Source: an uncultured Acetatifactor sp. (lineage in GTDB: Bacteria > Bacillota > Clostridia > Lachnospirales > Lachnospiraceae). From it: 64,000 bases of DNA. Below the pieces are notes generated by a model. That model saw only the letters and a program-made list of their open reading frames with translations, did not search any database and had not been told where the DNA came from. Both the position numbers and the translations under genes were made by a program. Location of the stretch: assembly GCF_910585425.1 (NCBI RefSeq), contig NZ_CAJUCP010000010.1, positions 49,191-113,190 of the forward strand. Direction: 5' to 3'. This document shows, in pieces, positions 25,587 through 34,607 of this stretch (positions are counted from its first letter, which is position 1; every line of letters begins with the position of its first letter).

Positions 25587-25630
25587 TTCCATTAACCTCC
25601 ATCTCTTTTGTCTCTTTGCATCCTGCATGT

Positions 25631-26047
25631 CTACATCATTATGCCCCAAAATAGCCGGAGCACATTCTTCACGATAAAATTCAATACAATCAGGCCTATG
25701 GCCGCATACAGATACCAGGCATGGTATCGCCAGCCTCGCACCTGCCTGATACCCAGCCGTTCCATCCCCTGCGTCAGCATGAAGCCGCCTCCCACTACGG
25801 CAAGGTAGGGAATGAGGGGATGATACCAGACCGCTTTCAGCAGCCTGCCGTGCACAAGCGCCGTCAATGCCCTGGTGCCGCCGCATCCCGGGCAATAGAT
25901 GCCCAGAACTTTGTCGAAAAAGCAGGGCATCCTGGGCACCGTACCGCCCAGCGCGAAGTGATATACCGCCCACACACCGGCTCCTGCCGCCAGAAAAATC
26001 AGCCCGATATAGAACAGCTCCGTCTCCAGCTTCCTCTTTCTGTCCAT
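25631..26047 (-). CDS. DUF2752 membrane protein
   Basis: Protein of 138 residues with three or four membrane helices and the DUF2752 signature CPGCGGTRA (residues ~52-60) flanked by a short loop and a conserved WYHPLIPYLAV. The function of the family is unknown; the paired cysteines could bind metal. It starts ten bases after the zinc-ribbon gene stop, so the two are co-translated. Confidence 0.88.
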   Translation of the reverse strand: MDRKRKLETELFYIGLIFLAAGAGVWAVYHFALGGTVPRMPCFFDKVLGIYCPGCGGTRALTALVHGRLLKAVWYHPLIPYLAVVGGGFMLTQGMERLGIRQVRGWRYHAWYLYAAIGLIVLNFIVKNVLRLFWGIMM

Positions 26048-26056
26048 CCCGGCCGT

Positions 26057-26596
26057 CTACATCATATCCTGCAGCACGTCGAAATAGTTCATCTGTATAA
26101 GCTGATTAATGACCATGGCGTAATACACGATTGCAATCGCCCCCAGAATCAGACCTATGATAGAACACACCATGCCGGCCGTCCCCACGCCGTTCTTGCT
26201 CTGCTTATTGCCCATGACGGAACAGATGAGCCCCGCTATTCCGAAAATGAGAGCCGGAACGCCATAACAGCAACAGGAGCATATGGCCAGGATGCCGCAC
26301 ACCAGCCCGGCAATCTGGAGGCCATTGGCCGTATTGTCCGAGCCAAAATCGTTTGCGCTCTGCTGATAGGGAATGTTCGCCGTATAGTCCTGATAATTGC
26401 TGTACTGCGCGTTCTGCTGTCCTGTCCCGCCGGATGCCTGCTGCCCGCTGCCCTGATAGCTGCTGTACTGCCCCTTCTGTTCATAGGCAGACCAGGCGTC
26501 GTCTGCGCGTTCCGTCAGCTTCGCGCCGCATTCCCTGCAGTACGTCGCGTTCCCGTCATCCTGATACCCACAAATAGGACATATTTTTTTACTCAT
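26057..26596 (-). CDS. zinc-ribbon membrane protein, DUF4190-like
   Basis: Protein of 179 residues: an N-terminal zinc ribbon (CPICGYQDDGNATYCRECGA, residues ~6-25), a Gln/Ser/Tyr/Gly-rich linker (~38-85), then two hydrophobic segments (LQIAGLVCGILAICSCCCYG and TAGMVCSIIGLILGAIAIVY) in the DUF4190 pattern. The cytoplasmic ribbon with a disordered linker suggests a sensor or assembly role at the membrane, but no function is known. GGAGAAGATGCG precedes the ATG; GATGGAGAA is repeated there. It is first of the operon with DUF2752 and the small membrane protein. Confidence 0.82.
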   Translation of the reverse strand: MSKKICPICGYQDDGNATYCRECGAKLTERADDAWSAYEQKGQYSSYQGSGQQASGGTGQQNAQYSNYQDYTANIPYQQSANDFGSDNTANGLQIAGLVCGILAICSCCCYGVPALIFGIAGLICSVMGNKQSKNGVGTAGMVCSIIGLILGAIAIVYYAMVINQLIQMNYFDVLQDMM

Positions 26597-26660
26597 CGCA
26601 TCTTCTCCATCTTCTCCATCTTCTATGTTCCAGGTTCTATTGGATTGTTCACTATTCTTT

Positions 26661-26689
26661 ATTATACAATAGGGGGCGCTGAATTTCCA
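26661..26689 (-). promoter_or_regulatory. promoter of the zinc-ribbon operon
   Basis: Read minus: TGGAAA (26684-26689), 17-base spacer, TATAAT (26661-26666), 64 bases before the ATG at 26596. Confidence 0.6.
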
Positions 26690-26798
26690 GACATAATATG
26701 TAAAAATTTAAATTTTTAGTTTCTTAGCAGAAATTCTTCTGTTTTTCTATTGGCAAATTTCCATCCTTCCGATACTCCTGTTTTCCTCCCTGACATGG

Positions 26799-26834
26799 AA
26801 AAAGTACCGCAACCCCTGGAGATTACGGTACTTT
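26799..26834 (-). terminator. terminator of the GGGtGRT operon
   Basis: On the minus strand AAAGTACCG (26826-26834) pairs with CGGTACTTT (26801-26809), with a 16-base loop, followed by TTTTT. It lies about 50 bases after the stop at 26886. Confidence 0.78.
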
Positions 26835-26885
26835 CAAGCCTTCCGGCATTTTCAATCCACAAAATTTAGAACATGCAATCGTTTC

Positions 26886-27896
26886 CTAGAAACGATTTTC
26901 CTTCGCAGCTTCCTCAATCAAGACAGCCACAGCCACGGTAGCGCCTACCATGGGGTTGTTGCCCATGCCGATGAGGCCCATCATCTCCACATGCGCGGGA
27001 ACGGAGGAGGATCCTGCGAACTGCGCGTCAGAGTGCATACGTCCCAGAGTATCGGTAAAGCCGTAGGAAGCGGGGCCTGCAGCCATGTTGTCGGGATGCA
27101 GGGTACGCCCCGTGCCGCCGCCGGAGGCAACGGAGAAGTATTTCTTGCCGGCCTCGGTGCGCTCCTTCTTGTATGTACCTGCTACGGGATGCTGGAACCT
27201 GGTGGGGTTGGTGGAGTTGCCGGTGATGGATACGTCCACGTTCTCCTTCCACATGATGGCCACGCCCTCGGGAACGCTGTTGGAGCCATAGCAGTTCACC
27301 TTTGCGCGGAGCCCCTCGGAGTAGGCGATTCTCTCGATTTCCTTTACTTCGTTGGTATAAGGATCGTACTCGGTCTCAACGAAGGTGAATCCGTTGATGC
27401 GGGAGATGATCTTTGCGGCGTCCTTTCCAAGACCGTTGAGGATGACGCGCAGAGGCTTCTGGCGTACCTTGTTTGCCTTCTCGGCGATGCCGATAGCGCC
27501 CTCTGCTGCGGCGAAGGACTCATGTCCTGCCAGGAAGCAGAAGCAGTCGGTATCCTCCTCCAGCAGCATCTTGCCCAGATTGCCGTGGCCCAGGCCTACC
27601 TTACGGGTATCCGCAACGGAGCCGGGGATACAGAATGCCTGCAGGCCCTCGCCGATGGCGGCTGCGGCTTCTGCGGCCTTGCGGCAGCCCTTCTTGATGG
27701 CGATGGCAGCGCCTACGGTGTAAGCCCAGCATGCGTTCTCGAAGCAGATGGGCTGAATCTTCTTCACCTGCTCGTATACGTCAAGTCCTGCGTCCTTGGT
27801 GATCTTCTCCGCTTCTTCGATAGAGGAGATGCCGTAGCCCTTCAGTACTTCCGTGATTTTATCAATGCGTCTTTCATATGATTCAAATAAAGCCAT
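26886..27896 (-). CDS. GGGtGRT family protein
   Basis: Protein of 336 residues named for the motif SGGGTGRTLHPDN (near residues 256-268). It starts MALFESYERRIDKITEVLKG, contains repeated alpha/beta-looking segments (FLAGHESFAAAEGAIGIAEK, RVILNGLGKDAAKIISRING) and a glycine-rich C-terminus. The family is strongly conserved in anaerobic Clostridia and I know of no established biochemical function. AAGGAGG precedes the ATG. It follows the NifU-like gene by 88 bases and ends at a terminator, so the two form a bicistronic unit. Confidence 0.9.
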   Translation of the reverse strand: MALFESYERRIDKITEVLKGYGISSIEEAEKITKDAGLDVYEQVKKIQPICFENACWAYTVGAAIAIKKGCRKAAEAAAAIGEGLQAFCIPGSVADTRKVGLGHGNLGKMLLEEDTDCFCFLAGHESFAAAEGAIGIAEKANKVRQKPLRVILNGLGKDAAKIISRINGFTFVETEYDPYTNEVKEIERIAYSEGLRAKVNCYGSNSVPEGVAIMWKENVDVSITGNSTNPTRFQHPVAGTYKKERTEAGKKYFSVASGGGTGRTLHPDNMAAGPASYGFTDTLGRMHSDAQFAGSSSVPAHVEMMGLIGMGNNPMVGATVAVAVLIEEAAKENRF

Positions 27897-27984
27897 TTTT
27901 TCCTGTCCTCCTTATTTTTCTGGAAGCTTCCCAAACCGTTTTGTCCGTTGAGAAGCAATGCATGACGGCTTAGGCGGCCATGCC

Positions 27985-28677
27985 TCACTCTTTTCTGGGA
28001 TCGATGACCTTCACGGCATCGGCGACGCGGCCGTACTGGCCCTTTGCCTTCTCGTAGGCGGTGTTGGGGTCGTCGCCCTTTTTGATGAAATCGGTCATCT
28101 TTCCAAGGCTCACGAACTCATAGCCGATAATCTCGTCGTTCTTGTCCAGAGCGATGCCGGTCACATAGCCTTCCGCCATCTCCAGATAACGGGGACCCTT
28201 CTTCAAAGTACCGTACATAGTACCGACCTGGCTCCTGAGCCCCTTGCCCAGATCCTCAAGGCCTGCGCCGATGGGAAGGCCTTCCTCGGAGAATGCGCTC
28301 TGGGTACGTCCGTAGACGATCTGCAGGAACAGCTCCCTCATGGCGGTGTTGATGGCATCGCACACAAGGTCGGTATTCAGCGCTTCCATGACAGTCAGGC
28401 CGGGAAGAATCTCAGATGCCATAGCTGCGGAATGGGTCATGCCGGAGCAGCCGATGGTCTCCACCAGAGCCTCCTGGATGATGCCCTCCTTCACGTTCAG
28501 GGTCAGCTTGCACGCGCCCTGCTGGGGAGCGCACCAGCCCACGCCATGGGTCAGACCGGAAATGTCTTCCACCTTCTTCGCCTGCACCCACTTTGCTTCT
28601 TCAGGGATAGGCGCACAGCCATGGTGCACACCCTGAGCGACTGTGCACATTTCTTCAACTTCCTTTGAATAGATCAT
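27985..28677 (-). CDS. NifU-like iron-sulfur scaffold family protein, partner of GGGtGRT
   Basis: Protein of 230 residues, starting MIYSKEVEEMCTVAQGVHHG. The stretch VETIGCSGMTHSAAMASEIL (residues ~73-92) resembles the IscU/NifU cysteine loop, and further cysteines lie in HHGCA, GVGWCAPQQGAC and LVCDAIN, enough to hold a cluster. The usual annotation for such proteins is iron-sulfur cluster assembly scaffold, but no client is known. AAGGAG precedes the ATG by 7 bases. Together with the following GGGtGRT gene it makes an isolated two-gene operon. Confidence 0.82.
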   Translation of the reverse strand: MIYSKEVEEMCTVAQGVHHGCAPIPEEAKWVQAKKVEDISGLTHGVGWCAPQQGACKLTLNVKEGIIQEALVETIGCSGMTHSAAMASEILPGLTVMEALNTDLVCDAINTAMRELFLQIVYGRTQSAFSEEGLPIGAGLEDLGKGLRSQVGTMYGTLKKGPRYLEMAEGYVTGIALDKNDEIIGYEFVSLGKMTDFIKKGDDPNTAYEKAKGQYGRVADAVKVIDPRKE

Positions 28678-28845
28678 GTGAAATCTCCTTTCAATTATGT
28701 AAGTTATTATTCATCACAACAGAAAGCCCGCAGAAGCGCACTTCCTGTTGCATATCAATTTGGAAATTGACATATAATAATCTCTTCCTTCATTTTCTCA
28801 TACTTACGGAAAAAAATCTAGTATTTTTTGTAAAAAAATATCCTT

Positions 28846-29526
28846 CTAAAAATATCCTTCCCTCTTCCCGGCAATCTCCGTGGCCTTTTTGTAGATGCTC
28901 CCGGCGGGTATCACGCCCCTGACCATGGATGCGGGATAGATGTTCGTGTTCCGGCCGATGACGGTTCCGGGGTTCAGGACGCTGTTGCAGCCCACCTCCA
29001 CGTTGTCGCCGAGCATGGCCCCCATCTTCTTCAGGCCTGTCTCGATGGAGATGCCCTCTCCCTTCACCACCACCAGAGTCTTGTCGCTCTTCACGTTGGA
29101 GGTGATGGAGCCTGCGCCCATATGGGCCCTGAAGCCCAGGATGCTGTCCCCCACGTAATTGTAATGGGGCACCTGGACCTTGTTGAAGAGGATCACGTTC
29201 TTCAGTTCCGTGGAATTGCCCACCACGGCCCCCTTCCCCACGATGGCATTGCCTCTCACGAAAGCGCAGTGGCGGATTTCCGCGTCCTCGTCCACGATCA
29301 GCGGCCCGTTCAGGCAGGCTGTAGGGGCCACCTTCGCGCTCTTCGCCACCCAGATGTATTCCCCCCGCTCCTCATAGATGTCCTTTGGAAGGCTCTCGCC
29401 CAGGTCGATGATGAAATCGTGGATTTTCGGGAGCGCCTCCCATGGATAGGTCAGTCCTTCCAGCAGTCCGGCTGCGATTGTCTCCCTTAAATCATACAAT
29501 TCCGAAACGGTGATTTCGATGCTCAA
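28846..29526 (-). CDS. left-handed beta-helix nucleotidyl/acyltransferase-like protein
   Basis: Protein of 226 residues made of hexapeptide repeats (IVDEDAEIRHCAFVRGNAIV, GKGAVVGNSTELKNVILF, LGDNVEVGCNSVLNPGTVIG), most like the acyltransferase half of GlmU or sugar-phosphate nucleotidyltransferases. There is no pyrophosphorylase domain, so it may transfer an acyl group from acyl-CoA to a sugar or be regulatory. The start is TTG 29526, nine bases after GGAG. It follows topB by 63 bases on the same strand. Confidence 0.85.
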   Translation of the reverse strand: MSIEITVSELYDLRETIAAGLLEGLTYPWEALPKIHDFIIDLGESLPKDIYEERGEYIWVAKSAKVAPTACLNGPLIVDEDAEIRHCAFVRGNAIVGKGAVVGNSTELKNVILFNKVQVPHYNYVGDSILGFRAHMGAGSITSNVKSDKTLVVVKGEGISIETGLKKMGAMLGDNVEVGCNSVLNPGTVIGRNTNIYPASMVRGVIPAGSIYKKATEIAGKREGYF

Positions 29527-29589
29527 TTCAAGTCACTCCTTCCTTGCTCTGCCTTTTCGGCGCTCTGTGCCCATGCCTACGGAGGGCAT

Positions 29590-31776
29590 TTACCTGCCCT
29601 TCGTCTGCTGCTTTGTCTGTCTCCTGCCCGCTGATTCGGCGGATTGATAGTTCGTGGCAGCCGCCTGGAACTGCGCGAACAGAGCGCCCTGGTTGCGCAG
29701 CTGCTTGACGTACTCCGTCCTGCGGCCCACGAAGCCGTTGAGCTTGTCCATGTACTCCCCGGAGGTGATGTCCCCGTCGGCCACCAGTGTCAGTCCCTTC
29801 TCCCAGCTTGCCGTCAGGGCCGGATCCAGCAGCGCCTTGATGGAGCTGCCCACCACATCGTATATCATCTCTCCCATGAGGGTGGGTGTCAGCACCTGCG
29901 TCTTCTTGTTCAGGGCCAGGTATTCGATGTTCACCAGCTTCTTCAGGATCTCCGCCCTGGTGGCGCTGGTGCCGATGCCGCTGCCCTTGATCTGGGCCCG
30001 CAGCTCCTCGTCCTCGATGAACTGCCCGGCGTTCTCCATGGTGAGGATGATGCTGCCGGAGGTGTAGCGCTTGGGCGGCGAGGTCTCTCCCTCCTTGACT
30101 TCATAGGAGTCCACAGCCAGCTTATCCCCTTTTTTCAGGGCGTTCAGAAGCTTTATGAACGCCTCGTCGCCCTTAAGCTCCGTCTCATTGTTCTCCGTGT
30201 TCCCGCCGCCTTTGCCGGAGTCCGTTCCGTTCTCTTTCCCGGTGCCGGCTCCATCCGCCGTCTTATTGGCATTGCCGCTTCCGTCCTCCCCTGCCAGGGA
30301 AGCGCCCGCCTCCCTGTCCGCGGCCGCAGCGCCGCTGTCCTTTTTCACCGCAACCTTCAGATACCCTTCCTCGATCAGCACCTTGAAGTTGGCGAAGAAC
30401 CGCTCTTCCTTCACCCGGATGCAGAGGGCGAATTTCTGATATACGGCAGGCGGGTAAAAGATGCTCAGGAACCTGCGCACGATCACCTCATAGACCCTGG
30501 CGGAAAGGGGCGGCAGGCTGTTCAGATTGTTCAGCCCCTGGCCCGTGGGTATGATGGCGTAGTGGTCAGTGATCTGTTTGTCGTTCACGTACCTGGTCTT
30601 GGCGATTCCCTTGTAGCTTCCGTTGTTCAGGATTTCCGCGGCAAAACCTGCGCCGGGTCCAAATCCCCGCAGGCCTCCTATGTTCTTATGTATCTCCTTT
30701 GCCACCGCCGTGGACAGGACTCTGGCGTCCGTCCTGGGATAGGTGACCATCTTCTTCTCGTACAGCTCCTGCACGATCCGCAGGGTCTCGTCCGGGCTGA
30801 TTTTGAACATCTTCGAACAGTCGTTCTGCAGCTCCGCCAGGTTGTAGAGCAGGGGCGGGTTCCGGTTCTCCTTCTTCCGGCTGATGCTCTCCAGCAGGAT
30901 GTCCCCCACCGGTTCTTCCTCCAGATGGGCGATGAGGCCCTTCGCGTCCTCCTCCTTCTTGAAGCCGTTCTCCTTGTAGAGCTTCGGGGAGGCGTACCAG
31001 GCGGAGGGCGGAGGAGCCACACCCTCGCCCCCTACCGCCCGCCACTCGCCCTGGAAGCCTTTGTCCTGTATCTTGAAGTTTCCCAGCACCCGGTAGAACG
31101 GCGTCTTGACAAAGTTGCGGATCTCCCGCTCCCTGTTCACCACGATGCCCAGCACACAGGTCATGACGCGGCCCACCGAGATGACGGCCCTGTCGCGTTT
31201 CAGGTAATCTTTTACCGCATTTCCGTATTTCAGTGTCAGGGCCCGGGAGAAGTTGATGCCCATGAGGTAATCCTCCTTGGCCCGCAGGTATGCGGCGGCG
31301 CTTAAGTTGTCGTATTCCTTTAAGTCCTTCGCCTCCCGGATGCCCCGCAGGATTTCCTCCTCTGTCTGGGAGTCGATCCAGACCCGCTTCCGCTCCTTGC
31401 CCCTGACGCCTGACATCTGCTCCACCAGCCGGTAGATGTACTCCCCCTCCCGCCCGGAGTCCGTGCACACGTAAATCGTGGTCACATCGGGGCGCTTCAT
31501 GAGGGAGCTCACAATAGTATATTGCTTTTTGGAGCTTTCGATGACCTCATATTTATATTCTTCCGGAAGGAAGGGGATGGTGTCGAAGCTCCATCTCTTT
31601 AATTTCTCGTCATAGGCGTCCGGATAGCTCATGGTGACCAGATGGCCCACGCACCATGTGATGATCGTGTCCGCCGATTCCAGATAGCCGTCCCTGGAGG
31701 TGGTATTCACTTTCAGCGCGTTTGCGAACTCCCTGGCCACGCTGGGCTTCTCCGCAATAAATAAACTCTTTCCCAC
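29590..31776 (-). CDS. topB: DNA topoisomerase III
   Basis: Type IA topoisomerase of 728 residues that decatenates and relaxes DNA through a covalent tyrosine. The TOPRIM domain is N-terminal (KSLFIAEKPSVAREFANAL, catalytic acidic motif TDSGREGEYIYRLV) and the active tyrosine is in MVTYPRTDARVL (near residue 343). Between ~490 and 545 there is an insert rich in Gly/Asn/Ala/Glu/Lys with no fold. The C-terminus ends in a basic Gln/Arg tail with no zinc fingers. GTG 31776 after AAGGAAG is chosen; the asd stop lies just upstream at 31787. Confidence 0.94.
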   Translation of the reverse strand: MGKSLFIAEKPSVAREFANALKVNTTSRDGYLESADTIITWCVGHLVTMSYPDAYDEKLKRWSFDTIPFLPEEYKYEVIESSKKQYTIVSSLMKRPDVTTIYVCTDSGREGEYIYRLVEQMSGVRGKERKRVWIDSQTEEEILRGIREAKDLKEYDNLSAAAYLRAKEDYLMGINFSRALTLKYGNAVKDYLKRDRAVISVGRVMTCVLGIVVNREREIRNFVKTPFYRVLGNFKIQDKGFQGEWRAVGGEGVAPPPSAWYASPKLYKENGFKKEEDAKGLIAHLEEEPVGDILLESISRKKENRNPPLLYNLAELQNDCSKMFKISPDETLRIVQELYEKKMVTYPRTDARVLSTAVAKEIHKNIGGLRGFGPGAGFAAEILNNGSYKGIAKTRYVNDKQITDHYAIIPTGQGLNNLNSLPPLSARVYEVIVRRFLSIFYPPAVYQKFALCIRVKEERFFANFKVLIEEGYLKVAVKKDSGAAAADREAGASLAGEDGSGNANKTADGAGTGKENGTDSGKGGGNTENNETELKGDEAFIKLLNALKKGDKLAVDSYEVKEGETSPPKRYTSGSIILTMENAGQFIEDEELRAQIKGSGIGTSATRAEILKKLVNIEYLALNKKTQVLTPTLMGEMIYDVVGSSIKALLDPALTASWEKGLTLVADGDITSGEYMDKLNGFVGRRTEYVKQLRNQGALFAQFQAAATNYQSAESAGRRQTKQQTKGR

Positions 31777-31786
31777 TCTGTCTTCC

Positions 31787-32872
31787 TTACTTCTTCTCAA
31801 TATATCCGTGGGCCTTCAAAAGCTCCGCACAGAGCACCGCGCCGCCTGCCGCGCCCCTGACAGTGTTGTGCGACAGGCCGACGAATTTATAATCATAGAC
31901 CGTATCCTCGCGGAGCCTTCCCACGCTGACGCCCATGCCCTTTTCGAAATCCACGTCCAGAGCTACCTGGGGCCTGTTGTCCTCCTCCAGGTACTGGATG
32001 AACTGTTTCGGCGCGCTGGGAAGCCGGAGCCTCTGGGGCTCGCCGGAAAACTCCCGCAGCTTCCCTATCAACTGTTCCTTTGTGGGCTTCTTCGCGAACT
32101 TAACGAAGACTGCCGCCGTATGGCCGTTCAGCACTGGGATGCGGATGCACTGGCATGTGATCACAGGCCCCTTTGCGGGCACGATTGCGCCGTCCCGCAC
32201 CTCACCCCAGATGCGCAGGGGCTCCCGCTCGCTCTTCTCCTCCTCGCCGCCGATGTAGGGAATCACATTCCCCACCATCTCCGGCCAGTCCTGGAAGGTC
32301 TTGCCCGCGCCGGAAATCGCCTGGTAAGTGGTGGCCACCACCTCCACCGGCTCGAACTCCTTCCAGGCGGTCAGCACGGGGGCGTAGCTCTGGATGGAGC
32401 AGTTGGGCTTTACCGCCACGAAGCCGCGCCGGGTGCCGAGGCGCTTCTGCTGGGCCTCGATGACCTCCATGTGCTCCGGATTGATCTCCGGCACCATCAT
32501 GGGCACATCGGGGGTCCATCTGTGGGCGCTGTTGTTGGAGACCACGGGGGTCTCCGTCCTGGCATAGTCTTCCTCTATCTTCTTAATCTCGTCCTTGGAC
32601 ATGTCCACGGCGCTGAATACGAAATCCACCTGAGAGGCCACTGCCTCCACCTCGTTGACATTCATGACCACCAGCTTCTTCACAGCCTCAGGCATGGGGG
32701 TATCCATCTTCCACCTGCCCTCCACGGCCTCCTCATAGGTCCTGCCCGCGGAACGGGGGCTCGCCGCTATGGTGGTCACCTCGAACCAGGGGTGGTCCTC
32801 CAGCAGGGCGATGAAGCGCTGCCCCACCATGCCTGTGCCGCCCAGGATGCCTACTCTCAACTTTTCGCTCAT
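31787..32872 (-). CDS. asd: aspartate-semialdehyde dehydrogenase (archaeal/fungal type)
   Basis: NADPH-dependent enzyme converting aspartyl phosphate to aspartate semialdehyde, the branch point to lysine, threonine, methionine and cell-wall diaminopimelate. The 361 residues show GILGGTGMVGQRFIALL (nucleotide loop), the active cysteine in VKPNCSIQSYAP (near residue 157), the substrate-binding region GAGKTFQDW and a late catalytic histidine in LNGHTAAV. It belongs to the archaeal/yeast branch common in Clostridia. GGAGGAGAAG precedes the ATG. It lies 39 bases after argH and 11 bases before topB. Confidence 0.96.
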   Translation of the reverse strand: MSEKLRVGILGGTGMVGQRFIALLEDHPWFEVTTIAASPRSAGRTYEEAVEGRWKMDTPMPEAVKKLVVMNVNEVEAVASQVDFVFSAVDMSKDEIKKIEEDYARTETPVVSNNSAHRWTPDVPMMVPEINPEHMEVIEAQQKRLGTRRGFVAVKPNCSIQSYAPVLTAWKEFEPVEVVATTYQAISGAGKTFQDWPEMVGNVIPYIGGEEEKSEREPLRIWGEVRDGAIVPAKGPVITCQCIRIPVLNGHTAAVFVKFAKKPTKEQLIGKLREFSGEPQRLRLPSAPKQFIQYLEEDNRPQVALDVDFEKGMGVSVGRLREDTVYDYKFVGLSHNTVRGAAGGAVLCAELLKAHGYIEKK

Positions 32873-32911
32873 TATCTTCTCCTCCTCTATTTTCGGAAAT
32901 GTCTTTCCTCT

Positions 32912-34318
32912 CTATTCTGTTTTATTCCGCTCTGCCAGCGATTCCTCCGCGAGATAATTTTTGTGTTTTTCCATGACTGTCCTCATGGCCTCCGGCCCGG
33001 GCCCGCCGATGGTCAGGCGCTTCTCCACGCAGGTCTTAAGGGAGACCGCGTCATAGATATCGGCCTCGAACTTATCGCTGATCCTCTGCAGCTCCTCCAG
33101 GGACAATCTGTCGATGGAGCTTCCCTTATCCACGCAGTACAGCACCAGCCTGCCGATGATGCCGTGGGCGTCCCGGAAAGGCACGCCCTTCCCCACCAGA
33201 TAGTCCGCTGCGTCCGTGGCGTTGGTGAAGCCGTTCATGGCGCTCTCCGCCATGCGCTCTTTCCGGAACCGCATGGTGCGCAGCATGCCTGTGAACAGTG
33301 CCAGGCAGTTCTCCACCGTGTCTATGGCATCGAAGGTCAGCTCCTTGTCCTCCTGCATGTCCTTGTTATAGGCCAGGGGGATGCCCTTCATGGTGGTCAG
33401 CAGGGACATCAGCGCCCCGTAGACCCGCCCCGTCTTGCCCCGCACCAGCTCCGCGATGTCTGGATTCTTCTTCTGGGGCATGATGCTGCTGCCGGTGGAA
33501 TAGGCGTCGTCTATCTCCACGAACTGGTATTCGTTGGAATTCCAGATGATGATTTCCTCGCTGAAGCGGCTTAAGTGCATCATCACCGTGGACAGGGCCG
33601 CCAGGAATTCTATCAGGTAATCCCTGTCGGACACGGAGTCCATGCTGTTCAGGGTGGGCCCGGCGAATCCCAGCAGGGAAGCCGTGTAATCCCTGTCCAG
33701 CGGATATGTAGTGCCCGCCAGGGCCCCGGCTCCCAAGGGACAATAGTTCATCCTCTCATAGATGTCCGCCATACGCTGTCTGTCCCGGCGGAACATCTCA
33801 AAATATGCGCCGTAGTGGTGGGCCAGCGTGGTGGGCTGGGCTTTCTGGAGATGGGTGAAGCCGGGCATGTAGGTCCCGATATTCTCCTCCATCGCGGCCA
33901 GGAGCACGGCCAGGAGGTCTTTCAGCAGTCCGTCCACCTCCGCCACATGCTTCCTGGTGTAGAGCCGCATGTCCAGGGCCACCTGGTCGTTGCGGCTCCT
34001 GCCGGTGTGCAGCTTCTTGCCCGTATCGCCGATGCGGCGGATCAGCTCCGCCTCCGCGAAGCTGTGGATGTCCTCGCAGCTTTCGTCGATTGCAATCGTC
34101 CCGTTGTCCACATCCTGTCGGATTCCCGTCAACCCTTCCAGGATTTCGTCCCGCTCCCCTTCCGTCAGTATCCCCTGCTTCGCCAGCATGGTCACATGGG
34201 CCATGCTGCCCTCAATGTCCTCATGGAAAAGACGCCTGTCAAAGCCTATGGACGCATTGAAGTCGTAGACCAGCCTGTCTGTCTCCTTTGTAAAGCGCCC
34301 GCCCCATAATTGTGCCAT
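32912..34318 (-). CDS. argH: argininosuccinate lyase
   Basis: Last enzyme of arginine synthesis, splitting argininosuccinate into arginine and fumarate. The 468-residue protein has SRNDQVALDMRLYTRKHV, GFTHLQKAQPTTLAHH and the fumarase-superfamily signature GSSIMPQKKNPDIAE (with the catalytic serine), plus the start MAQLWGGRFTKETDRLVYDF. AGGAGGAAG before ATG 34318 decides the start. argG is not nearby; the gene instead heads an argH-asd-topB run from its own promoter. Confidence 0.97.
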   Translation of the reverse strand: MAQLWGGRFTKETDRLVYDFNASIGFDRRLFHEDIEGSMAHVTMLAKQGILTEGERDEILEGLTGIRQDVDNGTIAIDESCEDIHSFAEAELIRRIGDTGKKLHTGRSRNDQVALDMRLYTRKHVAEVDGLLKDLLAVLLAAMEENIGTYMPGFTHLQKAQPTTLAHHYGAYFEMFRRDRQRMADIYERMNYCPLGAGALAGTTYPLDRDYTASLLGFAGPTLNSMDSVSDRDYLIEFLAALSTVMMHLSRFSEEIIIWNSNEYQFVEIDDAYSTGSSIMPQKKNPDIAELVRGKTGRVYGALMSLLTTMKGIPLAYNKDMQEDKELTFDAIDTVENCLALFTGMLRTMRFRKERMAESAMNGFTNATDAADYLVGKGVPFRDAHGIIGRLVLYCVDKGSSIDRLSLEELQRISDKFEADIYDAVSLKTCVEKRLTIGGPGPEAMRTVMEKHKNYLAEESLAERNKTE

Positions 34319-34410
34319 ATCTTCCTCCTGCTTTTGTCTCATTGAACCGTAAAACTGCATTTTTATACCAAAGACCGCCAGAATCTACAAATCTGTGACG
34401 TGTAGTATCC

Positions 34411-34439
34411 ATTCTATCACGCATATTTGATTATAGCAA
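34411..34439 (-). promoter_or_regulatory. sigma-A promoter of argH
   Basis: Read minus: TTGCTA (34434-34439), 17-base spacer, TAGAAT (34411-34416), about 93 bases before the ATG at 34318. No ArgR box or T-box was evident. Confidence 0.65.
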
Positions 34440-34607
34440 GCCTGGTTTTTTCACAATTCCCGCCGGGGCAATGCGGCCGGGGCAAAACATGCCGCGGATC
34501 GGCGCTGTCTTTCAGGATTCCCATGGGGCCTTTCGCCATTTCGGACAGGCAGTCCTAGAACCCCTGCACGCCGTCCTTCATATGATATAGGAAAAAGGCA
34601 AACGGGA

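Noticed and set aside
28678..28845. Promoter for the NifU-like/GGGtGRT operon
   Set aside because: The gap is AT-rich and holds CAATTT-GG-AAATTG (28756-28769), but no -35/-10 pair with 16-18 base spacing on the minus strand was convincing, although one must exist there or further upstream.
34319..34607. Thiamine (TPP) or other riboswitch before the nitrate/sulfonate-type ABC importer
   Set aside because: I looked for the CUGAGA and ACCUGA-type TPP boxes and found neither, and no terminator hairpin precedes the gene.
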